In this document: positions 23,180 through 37,345 of the stretch, piece by piece
How the letters are laid out: each line of letters opens with the position of its first letter
Position numbering within the stretch: the first letter of the stretch is position 1
NCBI GenBank assembly: GCA_963556495.2
Contig: OY747723.1
Location: 16,312,501 to 16,376,500 of the forward strand
DNA: 64,000 nucleotides
DNA from: Valencia hispanica
Lineage: Eukaryota > Chordata > Actinopteri > Cyprinodontiformes > Valenciidae
Direction: 5' to 3'
Program-made: the position numbers and the translations under genes
The notes under the pieces: generated by a model
What the model saw: only the letters and a program-made list of their open reading frames with translations
What the model was told of the DNA's origin: nothing
Databases searched by the model: none

Positions 23180-24020
23180 AGTTTGTTGAAATATTCACAC
23201 CCCTTAAACTTTTTGCCAATTATGATCAGAGTTTAAAGCATTTTATTGGGATGTTATATGAAAGAGCAACAAAAAGAGCATAGCAGAAAGGGAAGAAAAA
23301 TAAATGGATTTTAATCTTTTATTTTTACAAAAGAAATATTAAAAATCTGCAGTGTATGCGTTCAGTCCCCTCTGAGTCAGTACTTTGTAGAACCACCTTT
23401 TCTTGCAAGAACATCTGCTCCTGTTTTGGGCCATGTCTCTACCAGCTTTACACATAAAAACGTCCAAATAGATCCTTCTAGATTTTGACTGGTCCATTTA
23501 ACCAATCAGTATGCTTTATTTAAAGCACTCCATTGCCTCCCTAGGGTCGTTGTCCTGCTGGAATGTCAAGTCTTCGGGAGCCTCTTATCAGGTTTTCTTC
23601 CAGAATTGTCCTATATTTTCCTCCACCTATCTTCACATCTACTCTGATAAGCATCCCCACAACATGATGCCGCCACTACCATTTAATCCTGTGTGAATGA
23701 CGTGTTCACAGTTTTTGTGGGTTTTTTATGTGGGTTAAAAATTTGTAATTTTACCAGATCACCTTCTTCCGCATGTTTGCTGTGTCCATTACGGCAAATT
23801 GCAAATGTGACGACTTACTTTAGTTTCAACAACAGCCACTTTTCTATAAAGACAGGATGAATGTCGTGGACAACAGTTGTTCTGACATTCTCCCACCTGA
23901 GCTGTGGATCTCTGCAGCTCCGTCAAAGCTATTACCAGGCACCTTCAAAGCTACTATGGGCTGCTTCTCTAATTAATGCTCTTCTTGTACAGCCATGTCT
24001 TGGCAAGTTTACCAATTAAA
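23180..24020 (-). mobile_element. Decayed Tc1-like transposon
   Basis: The order is recognisable: an end region ('AAATATTCACACCCCTTAAA', 'CATTTTATTGGGATGTTATA'), then antisense transposase text ('GAGTCAGTACTTTGTAGAAC', 'GTCGTTGTCCTGCTGGAATG', 'CCCACAACATGATGCCGCCA', 'GAGCTGTGGATCTCTGCAGC'). It is full of indels, with no usable frame. It belongs to the same family as 12005-12530 and 48840-49420. Confidence 0.65.
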
Positions 24021-24317
24021 TTAAAATTGTTGGTTGCAATAGATTTTTTTAGGGGAATTTGAGTAAATAGGGCTTTTTATGTCTTTATTTGTCAAAGTGT
24101 TTTAAAGCCTGTATAATTTTCTTTTCAGTTCCCTACTAGTTGCAATCATGTGTTGATCTATGGAGTAAAATCCAAATAGAATACATTTTTTGTGTGGTTG
24201 GAACATGGCTAAGCTCTAGTACTGCAAGTCTCATTCATTTGTTGGTATCAACTGTTTGACTCATTTTGTGTCGACCTTTGAGAGCTTTCCTTGACCCTCT
24301 ATTGACCTTTTACCCAC

Positions 24318-24455
24318 CTGCCGTGGTTGAAAGCACGTCCGTCGTGTTTCGGAGCCCCATGAAGTCAAACTGGTAAAGCCTCCAGTATTTCTGGTCTGAC
24401 GTCTCCACAGAGTTCCGCTTCCACTTGTACACGATCTCGTCCCGCGGGTAGCCAT
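24318..24455 (-). CDS. gabrg3: gabrg3 exon: end of ligand-binding domain (138 bp)
   Basis: The exon encodes '(Y)[17 protein letters not shown]' and then '[19 protein letters not shown]' 'TTDVLSTTA(G)', the last beta-strands of the extracellular domain before TM1. The 138-bp length equals the conserved GABA-A exon between the Cys-loop exon and the TM1 exon. The acceptor is 'GTTTACAG|AT' and the donor is 'GCAG|GTGGGT'. The phase fits both neighbours: the T ending the 83-bp exon completes TAT (Tyr). 'NTT' is a possible N-glycosylation site. '[11 protein letters not shown]' points to gamma-3. The longer frame on this strand at 24261-24470 is a shifted shadow. Confidence 0.93.
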
Positions 24456-25799
24456 CTGTAAACCCCACACAGAGCGAGTTAGTTATGTGTGTGAGCGTGT
24501 TTGGAAGAATAAATGGATAACTCAGAGGGAAGAAAAGGACAGGAATAAAACTTTAAGGCAGGAGACGATTTCTGCAGCTATGCAGTTTTTGTTGTATGCA
24601 TGATTTATACCAGAGTTCTGCATGATTTATACAAAATTATACAGCCGGTTTTCATTGGAGATTCAGTGGAATGCAAACCAACTGAGCAATCATTCTCAAC
24701 TTGTTTGCTTGGACTCTGCTGAGGTGCACGTATGGAGAACAAATACTCTATCATGTAATCGAATGTAGCATTTATTTAATTTCAGTAGAGTAGCTTCACA
24801 TGCTTCCAGCTGAATCTCATTATACTTTAATGGGAAAACCCTTCAAGTTTAAGCCCAATTTTAGGGAAAATAAACTGGCTGGATGTTTTTTTTTAATAGT
24901 GTAAATATATAAGCATGAGACACAAACCTGTTACACTTCAGTACCTTTCACAAAATCCCTCGAGACAGATCCTGGATAAATTGGTCAGAAACTGTTCATT
25001 TTTTAGTTTATTTTCATAGGGACATATACTGTCCAACTATACCCGCCTAAAATAATTCACAACGCCTCTCACTAGTCAGTTGTTAGGTTGTGTAAAAACA
25101 AGAACATTATACTACGTTTAGAATGCAATTAGATGTCAGTGGAAGAAGAGAAATCACAATGGCGCAAAAAATGATGCTTTTCCAACTTTTTAAAATACTA
25201 ATTTAGTTGAACATTATTGCCATCATTTTTCTTCTGGCCCTGCACAATTATCTTGACTGCAGACGGCGTTATCATCCTGCTACCAGTGTGTCTCTGCAGC
25301 TACAAAATGCTTCATACCCTCTAAAAGCCCCCTGAAGCAACATGTTCTTTCACAATGCTATAAATTACAGCCTTCTGAGGCCTTGGCTCCAATATTCTCC
25401 CTGTCTGTTCTCCACCAACACCCGCATGTCTTTCACCACAAACAAGTGCTTCTAAATGTGAAATTTGGATTCTTCGCCTGCATCTCTTCCATGTAATCAA
25501 GACTAACACATTATTCCCAATTTTCAAGCAGCCCCCAATAATCACACATTCACAGCCATTTCTAACATCCCTGTGCAATATTCAGATGACAGGAGTAGAA
25601 ATGAGTGTTACACAGATATTGCTGATCTTATTTTACTCCCTTAAAGAGCAATCTGCCATATAAGAAAACTCTCACACCAAGTCTAGTGTTGGAAACGCTT
25701 TTGATGACATCCATGCTTGAACAAAAGATTAGAAAGATTATTTTTAGTGTTAGGTGCTATTAGAGTCACACTGACAGCTTTTTATTCTATAATATCACA
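24456..25799. other. gabrg3 intron, nothing recognised
   Basis: No exon or repeat named. The 85-codon minus frame at 25321-25578 shows no domain. Confidence 0.35.
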
Positions 25800-26075
25800 G
25801 TTGTGAAGAGCCCAAAATAAAACTGACAGCGTCGGAGAGTAGGTCTGTCATAATCCTACACTGAGAAGTTTCAAGTCATCTACCATCAACAATATGGACT
25901 CCGTTTCCCTGATCAAACAGGGTGATTGAGCCTAAGAGGTCAACCAAATGGTAAGACTTGGTGACCCATGGTGGTGGCAGCATCATCCTGTGGGGATGCT
26001 TTTCTTTGGCTAGAACCCAGATGAGTTATTAGATTTCCTTGGAATACTCACAGTAGCAGCTGGAGTTCATGACCT
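25800..26075 (+). mobile_element. Tc1-like transposon fragment, plus orientation
   Basis: 'GAGAAGTTTCAAGTCATC', 'CCCATGGTGGTGGCAGCATC' and 'CATCCTGTGGGGATGCTTTT' are the sense of the region before the second catalytic Asp of a Tc1-like transposase. The frame is broken. Confidence 0.55.
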
Positions 26076-26199
26076 CGTTGAAATCTAATTGAAGACCTTC
26101 ACACATGACATGACAGACGGCAACTCTGGCATTTAAACATAAAAATTTCTGGATTATCTGCATGTGCTGCATGCAATTCCTGATGTTTTCTCTGCTCCC

Positions 26200-26400
26200 C
26201 TTTCACACCTTTGCCTGCTTCAGGGCATAACTAGATCTAGCTGAAGGAACTCTGTTAAAAAACGCCTGCAGCTCTCCTGGTTTCCCAGCCATAGTCTTGG
26301 CCCCATCTGTCCAGATCTCTACAAAGTCCCTATATGTCCGTTGACATCTCAAATGCACCGGCTGATGGTGTTATTGGACAGAGGAATAACCCATAGTTTG
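26200..26400 (-). pseudogene. hAT transposase fragment
   Basis: On the minus strand the text reads 'KLWVIPLSNNTISRCI', a stop, then 'DFVEIWTDGAKTMAGKPGEL' and 'QAFFNRVPS'. This matches the order in hAT-superfamily (ZBED5-like) transposases: 'PLSN-TV-RRI' followed by a 'TDGA-AM-GK' block that carries a catalytic-core Asp. The in-frame stop and lack of surrounding domains (BED finger, C-terminal dimerisation region) make it a dead fragment. Confidence 0.65.
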
Positions 26401-26716
26401 CTGGCCTCTGTTATGAATCATAGATGGTCTATAGTGCAGGGAAGTATATAATCCTCTGCAGTTGTGTGTGGTTCTTCACACTGTACTACTATGTACAAAA
26501 CTTTATAAGATCTCAGTTGAGCCTTTGCAGGTGTTTGGTGCAACAAAACCAAAGACAAGATATGATTAGTCATATTTTCTACTCAGCCTTGGAAGGAAGT
26601 TGGTTTAGACGCTTATTTGAAGAGGTTTTATCTTCTGCTTTCCGTTTATTTGGGAGCCTTGTCAAAAAACCGGTCCATTACATTAGCATTTAATTTTTAT
26701 CTCCATTCATACAGCG

Positions 26717-26736
26717 CCCCCCCCCCCCCCCCCCCC
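26717..26736. repeat. Poly-C run (20)
   Basis: Twenty C bases in a row. Runs like this also occur at 33774-33786 and 51479-51496. Confidence 0.9.
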
Positions 26737-26739
26737 TCC

Positions 26740-27715
26740 TCTCACTGGTCTGAAGTAAGTAGTATGTTGCAAATCACCTCCACATACAAGGGAATTTAGC
26801 TCTGCCAATGCTTCAATGCAAATCAAGAGGTTCTTCAACCTTGACCCCCGGTTCAGGCTTTTACTTATAAAAGACTCTGCAACAAAGCCTTCACTTGCTT
26901 CATGATGGTATCAGACAAAAGGTAGAAAAAAAAGCCCTTAAAGAGCAACTCACCCCCAAATCAACTTTTATTATGTTGTTTCCATCTCAGTTCTTTAAAC
27001 CAAAGTCTTTCTGCTCATAAGTAGAACTTTAAAAGAACCCTCGCGTCAACAAGCCTTTGTGTTCTTTACTCTCTCCAATAGAAATACTGCAGCATCAGTC
27101 AAAACATGTCTGTCTGACCTGTGTGAGCAAACCCTCAACCATACAGCTGTTTTTTCTCTGTCATCTATGAAGTCCTATTTTAATAAGAATAAAGGGGCAG
27201 AACATGTTAAAATCCATCAGTTTCTTTCAATACGATTTCCTTCGTTTAACAAAAGTTGACAGAATGCAGCATAACAAGGGGACTGTGAGAAGTCAGTGAA
27301 TTACAGGAGCTTGACTTTCTTGTTAGAGGTTTTGATGTAAGATCACCTGCACGGTGTCTACACACGAAAAAAAAGCTGCAATATCTTAAAAGCCTCTCTG
27401 TCATCATACCCAGGGCCACTAATTGAAAAGATCTTTCCAGTGTGTTACACTGCTTGCATAATATACTGTCAGGGGTACAACTGCTATAAAAAAAAATACT
27501 CAAAATGAATAGGAAAGATTAGTGAGGCTATCAACGCATCCATCAGGTTCATAATGTTCATTCCCAGTAAATGAAACCGAATGTGACCATTATGGGTCGG
27601 CTTATGATTTGGTTAACGATGAAGAAACGGTGCATTTTAAAAATCTCACAATAGGCTTCAGCTGTATGTTCTAAAACCAACCACTAAATGTTTCAGCTTG
27701 TAGGTGACAGAAGGT
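26740..27715. other. gabrg3 intron, nothing recognised
   Basis: No exon or repeat named. Confidence 0.35.
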
Positions 27716-28600
27716 GCTTTGCAAAAGTATTCACAATCTATCATTTTTCCTGACCACAAACAATATATCTAATAGGAACTTAAATTGATATAAAAAAATA
27801 AAAAAAACTGTGCACAATTTTGAAGTGGAAGAAAAAACTGTTTTGATAAGAGTAATGCGAGAGACGCACCAAACAGATCCTGAGATGAAGTTGTAGAGAA
27901 GTTTAAAGCGGGGTTGGAGCCATGTAGGGGACACATGTCATGTCGAAACATTTTGAAGGTGTTTTGGTCAGATTTGTTTTAGCCAACAAGCAAAAATTCA
28001 CCCTGAACATACCATGTTCACTGTGACACAGGATGGCAGCATCATGCTGTGGGGAAGCTTTTTCTCCACATGGAAATTAAAGCTGGTCAGAGTCAAATAA
28101 ATCACAGTCCTGGATGAAAACATGTTAAAGGCTGCGAAAGATTCAAGGCCGGGGTGGAGGTTCATCTAACAGGACCACCGCCCTAAAGATACAGACAGAG
28201 TTGCAATGAAAATGGTTTGGATAAAAGTATTCATATGTCCTAGTCAAAGTTCAAACCTAAATTAAATGTAGAATTTGTGGAAAGATTTGAAGTGATGTTC
28301 TCATGTGCTCTTCTCCAATACAACTGACTTTGAGTGAGTTTACACACAACAAAAATATTTGTCTCCAGATATACAAAGCTGATGGAGACATAACCCAAAA
28401 TATCTGCAGCACTTAAAGTCAAATGTGGTTCTACCCATTGATTTATTTTACTAATTGTTTGCTTCCAGTCTACAAATATCCACCAGCTTGTGTTAGACCA
28501 TTAGATGAAATCTCATTGAGCTGGAAGTTTGTGGCTGAAATGTAACAAATGTAAAAGAGTTAAAGGGGTTTAATTACTTTTTAAAGTCACTTTATGTTTA
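27716..28600 (+). mobile_element. Decayed Tc1-like transposon, plus orientation
   Basis: 'GCTTTGCAAAAGTATTCACA' begins an end-like region. 'GGATGGCAGCATCATGCTGT' and 'GGGGAAGCTTTTTCTCCA' is the sense of a Tc1-like core. 'GATTCAAGGCCGGGGTGGAG' and 'CAGGACCACCGCCCTAAA' correspond to the catalytic Asp region, and 'TGTCCTAGTCAAAGTTCAAA' corresponds to the 'SP..NPIE' region. No long frame remains. Confidence 0.6.
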
Positions 28601-30700
28601 TACCATGAAGCAAAATGAGGTTTCATCATGCCTTCCATACCAGTCATCACCCCAGTATGCTCAACTGGTCTCTCCTTCCTACACAGCAGATCTTCATCTT
28701 GTAAACCATCTGCTGTGGATGACATTTCTAGGGCAACAGCACATAGTTGCAAAGCGAAGTGAGACGTTGTGTAGGAAATACTTGTTGCTCAGTTTTTATG
28801 CTGTGCAGTAGGAGCTAACCGTAGGAACAGCTTTCTAAAGGTTAAGACTACAGAGAAAAGTCTGGAGAGCAGCTTAGGTTTTCCAAAAGAGTTGACTCAT
28901 CTCTGCAGACATGTCCATCGGCACTGCTGTCTCAAAAATTATGTTCATGCATTTGGAAAGTAAAAAGCGTTGGACTTTTCATAAACAGACAAAGAACAGA
29001 TGTTTGTTGTCGTGAAGAAGACTGTGCTTTGGTCTGAGACATCATTAAACCTGGTTGATTAGGAGGAGGAGAGGCTGCATCCAAATCAGATGCAACGAAA
29101 TTATGCTGTGATTTGTTTTTTAACTTTATAATCTTAAATAAATTTGATTTAGCTTCATAAAAAAGAAACTTTTTCAGGAAAACAGTTGTTTACTCTGTGA
29201 CTTTGGACTTAAAAAAATTATTCACGACGCAAATACTTCCAGTGAGACACAATTTAAGGACATTTATAGTCAGAAGCTTTCTCACTAATGGCAGTTTTGT
29301 AATATCTGTCTCCATCACCATGTGAACAAATTAAATATAACTAAATGAAAACTAAATGAACTGCTGCGGGAAGGCATAGATAATGAGCAACGATGAACAC
29401 AGACATCTGATCTGTAGTTGCATCAGTCATGATTCACTCCAAAATAAGGTTATAGCATGATGAATATTTATTTTGTGTTATTAAAGGGGGTAGAATATTA
29501 AAAAATATTAAATATATTCAAGTGTTGATCTGTTCAAAGATTATAGCCAAAAGCTAATTTGCAGTCCCTCTTTTGGCTTTTTAGAGATTTAAACTTTTAA
29601 AATACTCATTCAAGAACATGGAATAAAATGTAAAAACCTCAACCATTACAGTGTTAAAAAATACATTAAGACAATGGATTGTAACGATTGTATTGATGAA
29701 ATATTTGTGTTAAGTCAGATTTTACAGACTTCTTTGTTTAAATCAATGCTTTACTGGGGAGTTAAACGAGCAATCTAGACAAGAATAATTGAATTCGACT
29801 ACAAACATACAGACATCCATCCAGAAAAACAGCCCCAAAACAACTTAGAGAAGCAAGATCCAGAGTAGCGCCCCGAGCAGGACTTTTTCCTTCTTTTTTT
29901 TTACCAGTTCCATTCTCTTCCACTGTCTTTATGACCAATTCCGCTCACACCCACAACTTGAATTGATTCAGCGTATGATTTGATGAAAGTATAGCGACTG
30001 AATGTGTGGTTTGATTCAAACAAGAACTGCTTAAAATGTTTAACAAAAATCTCTTTGGTTTGAATCCCTTATTCATGTAAGCTAAACAATTATCCAAAAC
30101 AAACGAAACCTCAGAGGAATGTTCGTAGAAAAAAAAAAAAAGTAGGCTAAATTCGGAGTTGCTGAACATTAATACAAAATTGATGGCTTAGAACACACAA
30201 CTAAAAATAGTCATTCTGTTATTTCTTCATCAACGAATTTCAGGCCTGAAATGAAGCAGAATTTTTTTTCCCACTCTGCCAACTGCTTTAGTTTTGGTGG
30301 CGGTGCATCCATGTCTTGTTTTACGTCTTTTGATAATATCGGGCACATTTTAATTAACGAGAATAAAGTAGTTATCTGTTCTATCTTTACCTAATTTTTT
30401 AATTGAATGATTATATTCAATTGCAGTTTACTTTTCTCAAGTCCAGCCAAAGTTGGACTCTTCATCCTTCCAACAATCATGGGACCCGGTGTCCCTACAG
30501 TCCGCGGTAATCTTAAGACAGTAGGAACAAGATGGGTAACATGTCAACAAAGCAGGTAGCTGTAGATTATCTAAAAGGCTGCTACCAGAGTCCTGACCAA
30601 AACCAGCTCTTAAATCAGTGGAATGACTCCCGGTTTGTAAAAAGATTGAGTTTAAAATCTTATTGACCATCTAAGAAGCACTAAACTCACTAAGCAGCTT
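28601..30700. other. gabrg3 intron, nothing recognised
   Basis: AT-rich. Two overlapping 60-70-codon frames near 28600-28800 on opposite strands show no domain. Confidence 0.35.
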
Positions 30701-31290
30701 TATTGGCTTCAAATCTCACGTTTTTTGAATTTATTTTTGCAGCAACATTACAACAAAACTGGTTCTGTTGCATGGTCCTAACAGTGACAATAAACACGCT
30801 GTGACAGTGGTGGTTAAGTATCAATTTCACTTCTTTATGGACAGACACCGACCATCCACCTGGTCAGTACATCTCCAGCTTTGCTGTGGAGCCTATGGAG
30901 TTGCATACAGAATTAATCCCAAAATTAGTCATACTATACTAGGTAGATTTATAAGTATAATTCAAATTGTTACATGTTTCTTCTAATTCAAGTAATATTC
31001 ATTTTTGCGTGGCCAAGCCAGTCCTGACTTTAATCTACTGGAGAATCTGTGGAGGCAGCTAAAGATTAGAGTAAACTGCAAAGACTTGAAGCTCATTACA
31101 AAAGATACCCATCAACACACAAAACACTGAAAAATAAGCATTTGATTGCTGCACACCAATCAACATTTTCCCATCGATTGAAAAGGCTACATATATTTAA
31201 CAAACCACTGCATCAGAAATCTAAATGTTGTGGTGATGAAAATACCTTGAAAGCTAAATAAGCCGGAGGTATGAATATTTGAGGTCAACT
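30701..31290 (+). mobile_element. Tc1-like transposon 3' fragment
   Basis: 'GGCCAAGCCAGTCCTGACTT' and 'GAATCTGTGGAGGCAGCTAA' match the sense of the 'PDLNPIE..W' region with the third catalytic residue. 'AGGTATGAATATTTGAGG' and 'CAACTG' form the end region. It is highly diverged. Confidence 0.5.
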
Positions 31291-34138
<2,848 letters not shown>

Positions 34139-34735
34139 CAGCTGCTGAAACAGCCAGCCGAGACAGTCCCTCCAGCGTGTCCTGGGTCTCCCCGAGTCTC
34201 CTCCTGGTGGGACGTGCCCAGAACACCTCACCGGGGGGCGTCAAGGAGGCAGATGCCTGAGCTACCTAAACTGACTCCTTTCAATGTGGAGGAGGAGCGG
34301 CTCTACTCTGAGCCCCCTCCGGATGACTGAGCTTCTCACCCTATCTAAGGGAGAGGCCAGACACCCTGCAGAAGAAACTCCTTTCAACCGCTTGTATCAA
34401 TAATCTCATTCTTTCTATGACTACCCAGAGCTTGCGACTATAGATAAGGGTAGGAACGTAGATTGAACGGTAATTCGCCTTATGGCTCAGCTCTCTCCAC
34501 CACGACAGACCAGTACAGCGCGTGAATCACTGCAGACGCCGCACCAATCCTCCTATGGATCTCCCATTCCAGTTTTTCCCTCATTCGTGAACAAGACCCC
34601 CAGATACTTAAACTCCTCCACTTGAGGAAGGCACTGCCGTTTTCCGACTCAAGACCATGGTCTCAGATTTGGAGGCGCCGATTCTCATCCCAGCCGCTTC
34701 GCACAAACTACTCCAGCGAAAGCCGTAGATCAATA
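34139..34735 (-). mobile_element. Rex3 (RTE) fragment, inverted and 3'-less
   Basis: On the minus strand this corresponds to the C-terminal RT/post-RT part of Rex3. It matches about 45880-46510 of the full copy nearby (for example 'CTCCTCCACTTG', 'TTCGTGAACAAGACCCCCAG' and 'GCGGCTCTACTCTGAGCCCC'). Many indels break all frames. The terminal short-repeat tail is absent at this copy's left border. Confidence 0.8.
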
Positions 34736-34744
34736 TGAGTTAAA

Positions 34745-34795
34745 ACATGTAAATTTCCTCCGGGATTAAGCAACTATTTATGAATTGAATTAGAA
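34745..34795 (+). repeat. Rex1-like LINE 3' end
   Basis: 'AATTTCCTCCGGGATTAAGC' and 'TTATGAATTGAATTAG' resemble the LINE tails at 15751-15801 and 55450-55497. The copy is diverged. Confidence 0.45.
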
Positions 34796-35112
34796 AATTT
34801 TATATAGAACCACTTTCTTTTGAGAAACACTAAAAGTTTTTATTTATTTACATACGTACAAAAAACCTCAAAGTGCCAACTTTAATTCATTGCATTTTCT
34901 TCTATTTATTGTTTTTGAGACAAAAAAAAAGGATTTTTAACCCTTCCTCTTTTTCATCAACCTTACTAAAACTCATCCAGTATTGTTTCGATTTTGTATT
35001 TAAAAATTTACATTTCCTATTTCTAATTTATAAAAATACTCTAACTGAAGTACAATTTCAAATTTTTAAAGTCAAAGGTTGATCAGCTGCAGAATCCTAT
35101 ATGGCTTCCAAA
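34796..35112. other. gabrg3 intron, nothing recognised
   Basis: AT-rich. No exon. Confidence 0.35.
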
Positions 35113-36606
35113 TAAACTCATCAAAAAAAGAAACGTCCTCCGACTTTCAACTGTTTTTACTTTCAGTAAACTTAGTCTATGTAAATATTTGTATGAACAC
35201 TAAAAGAGTCAACACCATAAGACAAACTAAAAATGTTTCACAGACACGTAACTAACAGAAATAGAATAATGTGTCCTTGAATGAAGGGAGGCTCAAAATC
35301 AAAAGTACCAGTCAGTATCTGGTGTGGCCACCAGCTGCTTGAAGTACTGCAGTGTATCTCCTCCTCATGGACTGGACCAGATTAGTCAGTTCTTGCTGTG
35401 AGATGTTACCCCACTCTTCCACCAAGGCACTTGCAAGTTCCTGGACATTTCTGGGGGGAATGGCCCTAGCCCTCACCCTGCGATCCAACAGGTCCAAGAC
35501 GTGCTCAATGGGATTGAGATCCGGGGTCTTCGCTGGCCATGGCAGAACACTGACATTGCTGTCACGCAGAAACTCACGCACAGAACGAGCAGTATGGCTG
35601 GTGGCATTGTCCTGCTGGAGGATCATGTCCGGATGAGCATGCATAAAGGGTACCACATGAGGGAGGAGGATGTCTTCCCTTTACCGCAAGGCATTGAGAT
35701 TGCCTGCAATGACAACAAGCTCAGTCCGATGGTGATGTGATATACTGCCCAGACCATGACGGACCCCCCACCTCCAAATCGATCCCGCTCCAGGGTACAG
35801 GCCTTGGTGTAACACTCATTCCTTCAACGATAAACACGAATCCGTCCATCACCCCTGGTGAGACAAAACCGTGACTCATCAGTGAAGAGCACTTTTTCCC
35901 ACTCCTGTCTGGTCCAGCGAAGTTGGGTTTGTGCCCATAGGCGGCGTTGTTGCTCGTGATGTCTGGTAAGGACCTGCCTTACAACAGGCCTACAAGCCCT
36001 CAGTCCAGCCTCTCTCAGCCTATTGCGGACAGTCTGAGCACTGATGGAGGGATTGTTTGTTCCTGGTGTGACTCTGGCAGTTGTTGTGGCCATCCTGTAC
36101 CTGTCACGCAGGTGTGATTTTCTGATTTACCGATCCTGTGCAGGTGTTGTTACACGTGGTCTTCCACTGCGAGGATGATCAGCTGTCCTTCCTGTCTCCC
36201 TGTAGCACTGTCTTAGGCGTCTCACAGTGCGGACATGGCAATTTATTGCCCTAGCCACATCAGCAGTCCTCATGCCTCCCTGCAGCATGCCGAATGCACG
36301 TTCATGCAGATGAGCAGGGACCCTGGGCATCTTTCTTTGGGTTTTTTTCACAGTCGGTAGACAAGTCTCTTTAGTGTCCTGCGTTTTTAGAACTGTGACC
36401 TTAAATGCCTACTTTCTTTAAGCTGTTAAGGTCTTAACGACCATTCCACAGGTGCATGTTAATTGATTATGGTTAACTGAACATGCATGGAAAGCATTAT
36501 TTAACCCCTTTACAATGAAGATCTGTGAAGTTATTTGGATTTTTACAACATTTTTGTTGAAATACACAGTCCTGAAAAAGGGATGTTTCTTTTTTTGCTG
36601 AGTTTA
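35113..36606 (-). mobile_element. Tc1-like transposon, copy 1 (about 1.49 kb)
   Basis: The element lies between TA dinucleotides with terminal inverted repeats 'AACTCATCAAAAAAAGAAAC' (left) and the inverse of 'TTTCTTTTTTTGCTGAGTT' (right). The transposase gene on the minus strand occupies the interior but is split into three frames. A second copy at 59486-60925, in the same orientation, is nearly identical outside a deletion. The target TA and the inverted repeats are as expected for the Tc1/mariner superfamily. Confidence 0.9.
35312..36351 (-). pseudogene. Tc1-like transposase, broken
   Basis: The N-terminal piece (36351-36127) carries a paired-like helix-turn-helix with 'ADVARAINCHVRTVRRLRQ' and the 'GRP' AT-hook-type motif 'RSGRPRV'. 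The middle piece (36093-35824) has the second DNA-binding part ('ISAQTVRNRLREAGLRACRP') and the first catalytic Asp in 'LFTDESRFCL'. The C-terminal piece (35656-35312) has the second Asp in 'QQDNATSHTARSV' and the Glu in 'TPDLNPIEHV'. Frame changes or a stop separate the pieces, so there is no single open transposase. The enzyme would cut out the element and insert it at TA. Confidence 0.85.
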
Positions 36607-36830
36607 TATAAAAACTCAAATTAACCACTGATTAGCATTTCTGAAGTCCATATTTTGTAATACAAGTTAAGTACATAGAGGGCAATGAACACTTAAATGT
36701 TTTAGATCAACGATATAAAATTATTTTTTCATTAAAGAATAAACCCATCTACATCATCCTGGCCCTATATGAAAAAGTAATTATCTAATTAAAGAGCGCA
36801 TCAACCATAAACCACTGCTGACCATTAACC
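36607..36830. other. gabrg3 intron, nothing recognised
   Basis: AT-rich. No exon. Confidence 0.35.
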
Positions 36831-37345
36831 CTAAAGGCCTGTTTCACATTTGCTACAAAAACATGTTTATGATCCCCCAGGCAGAGGAGAAAATTATCTG
36901 GTGGACCAGATTTCACTCATGAACATTCCCAGGTCAGACGAAAAATCACGCAAAACCTCACGTGATCAAACGTGACTTTAGAGTAAATAAACATGGCGGA
37001 CACTTCCAAGGCATATCGCTGCCCGTCACCTCGCTTTCTGATTGGCTACAGGTCACATTCAACAGGCTGCATGCTTTTTTGTCCTCTGAACACACCACAC
37101 ATGCTGTGACATCGGGTCAAGTCAATCCAACATGTTGAAAATATCACCCATTTTTAATTGCTGCGCTGCCTCTCTGCGAGCACTGAACGCACTGCACACA
37201 GCGGGAATATCTGTTATTTTTAGAGCTATCACAATAATCAGCGTATCCTTAAGACTGTCGGAAGGGGAGAATCTGGTCAGAAATTGGCATAATTATCTTG
37301 CTGTGTGGACCAGGCAAAACAGCATCCCAGAAATCACAACATGCT
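36831..37345. repeat. Possible miniature-element sequence
   Basis: 'AAACATGGCGGACACTTCC', 'CTTTCTGATTGGCTACAGGT' and 'GGGTCAAGTCAATCCAACAT' are of a kind seen in fish PIF/ISL2EU-type miniature elements, and the GC content rises locally. I could not find clear inverted ends, so this is weak. Confidence 0.25.

Noticed and set aside
24261..24470. 69-codon minus frame over the 138-bp gabrg3 exon
   Set aside because: It is a shifted frame. The true frame with splice borders gives the conserved receptor sequence.
35352..35740. Plus-strand frames over the Tc1 copy
   Set aside because: They are antisense shadows of the transposase. The same frame repeats at 59722-60006.
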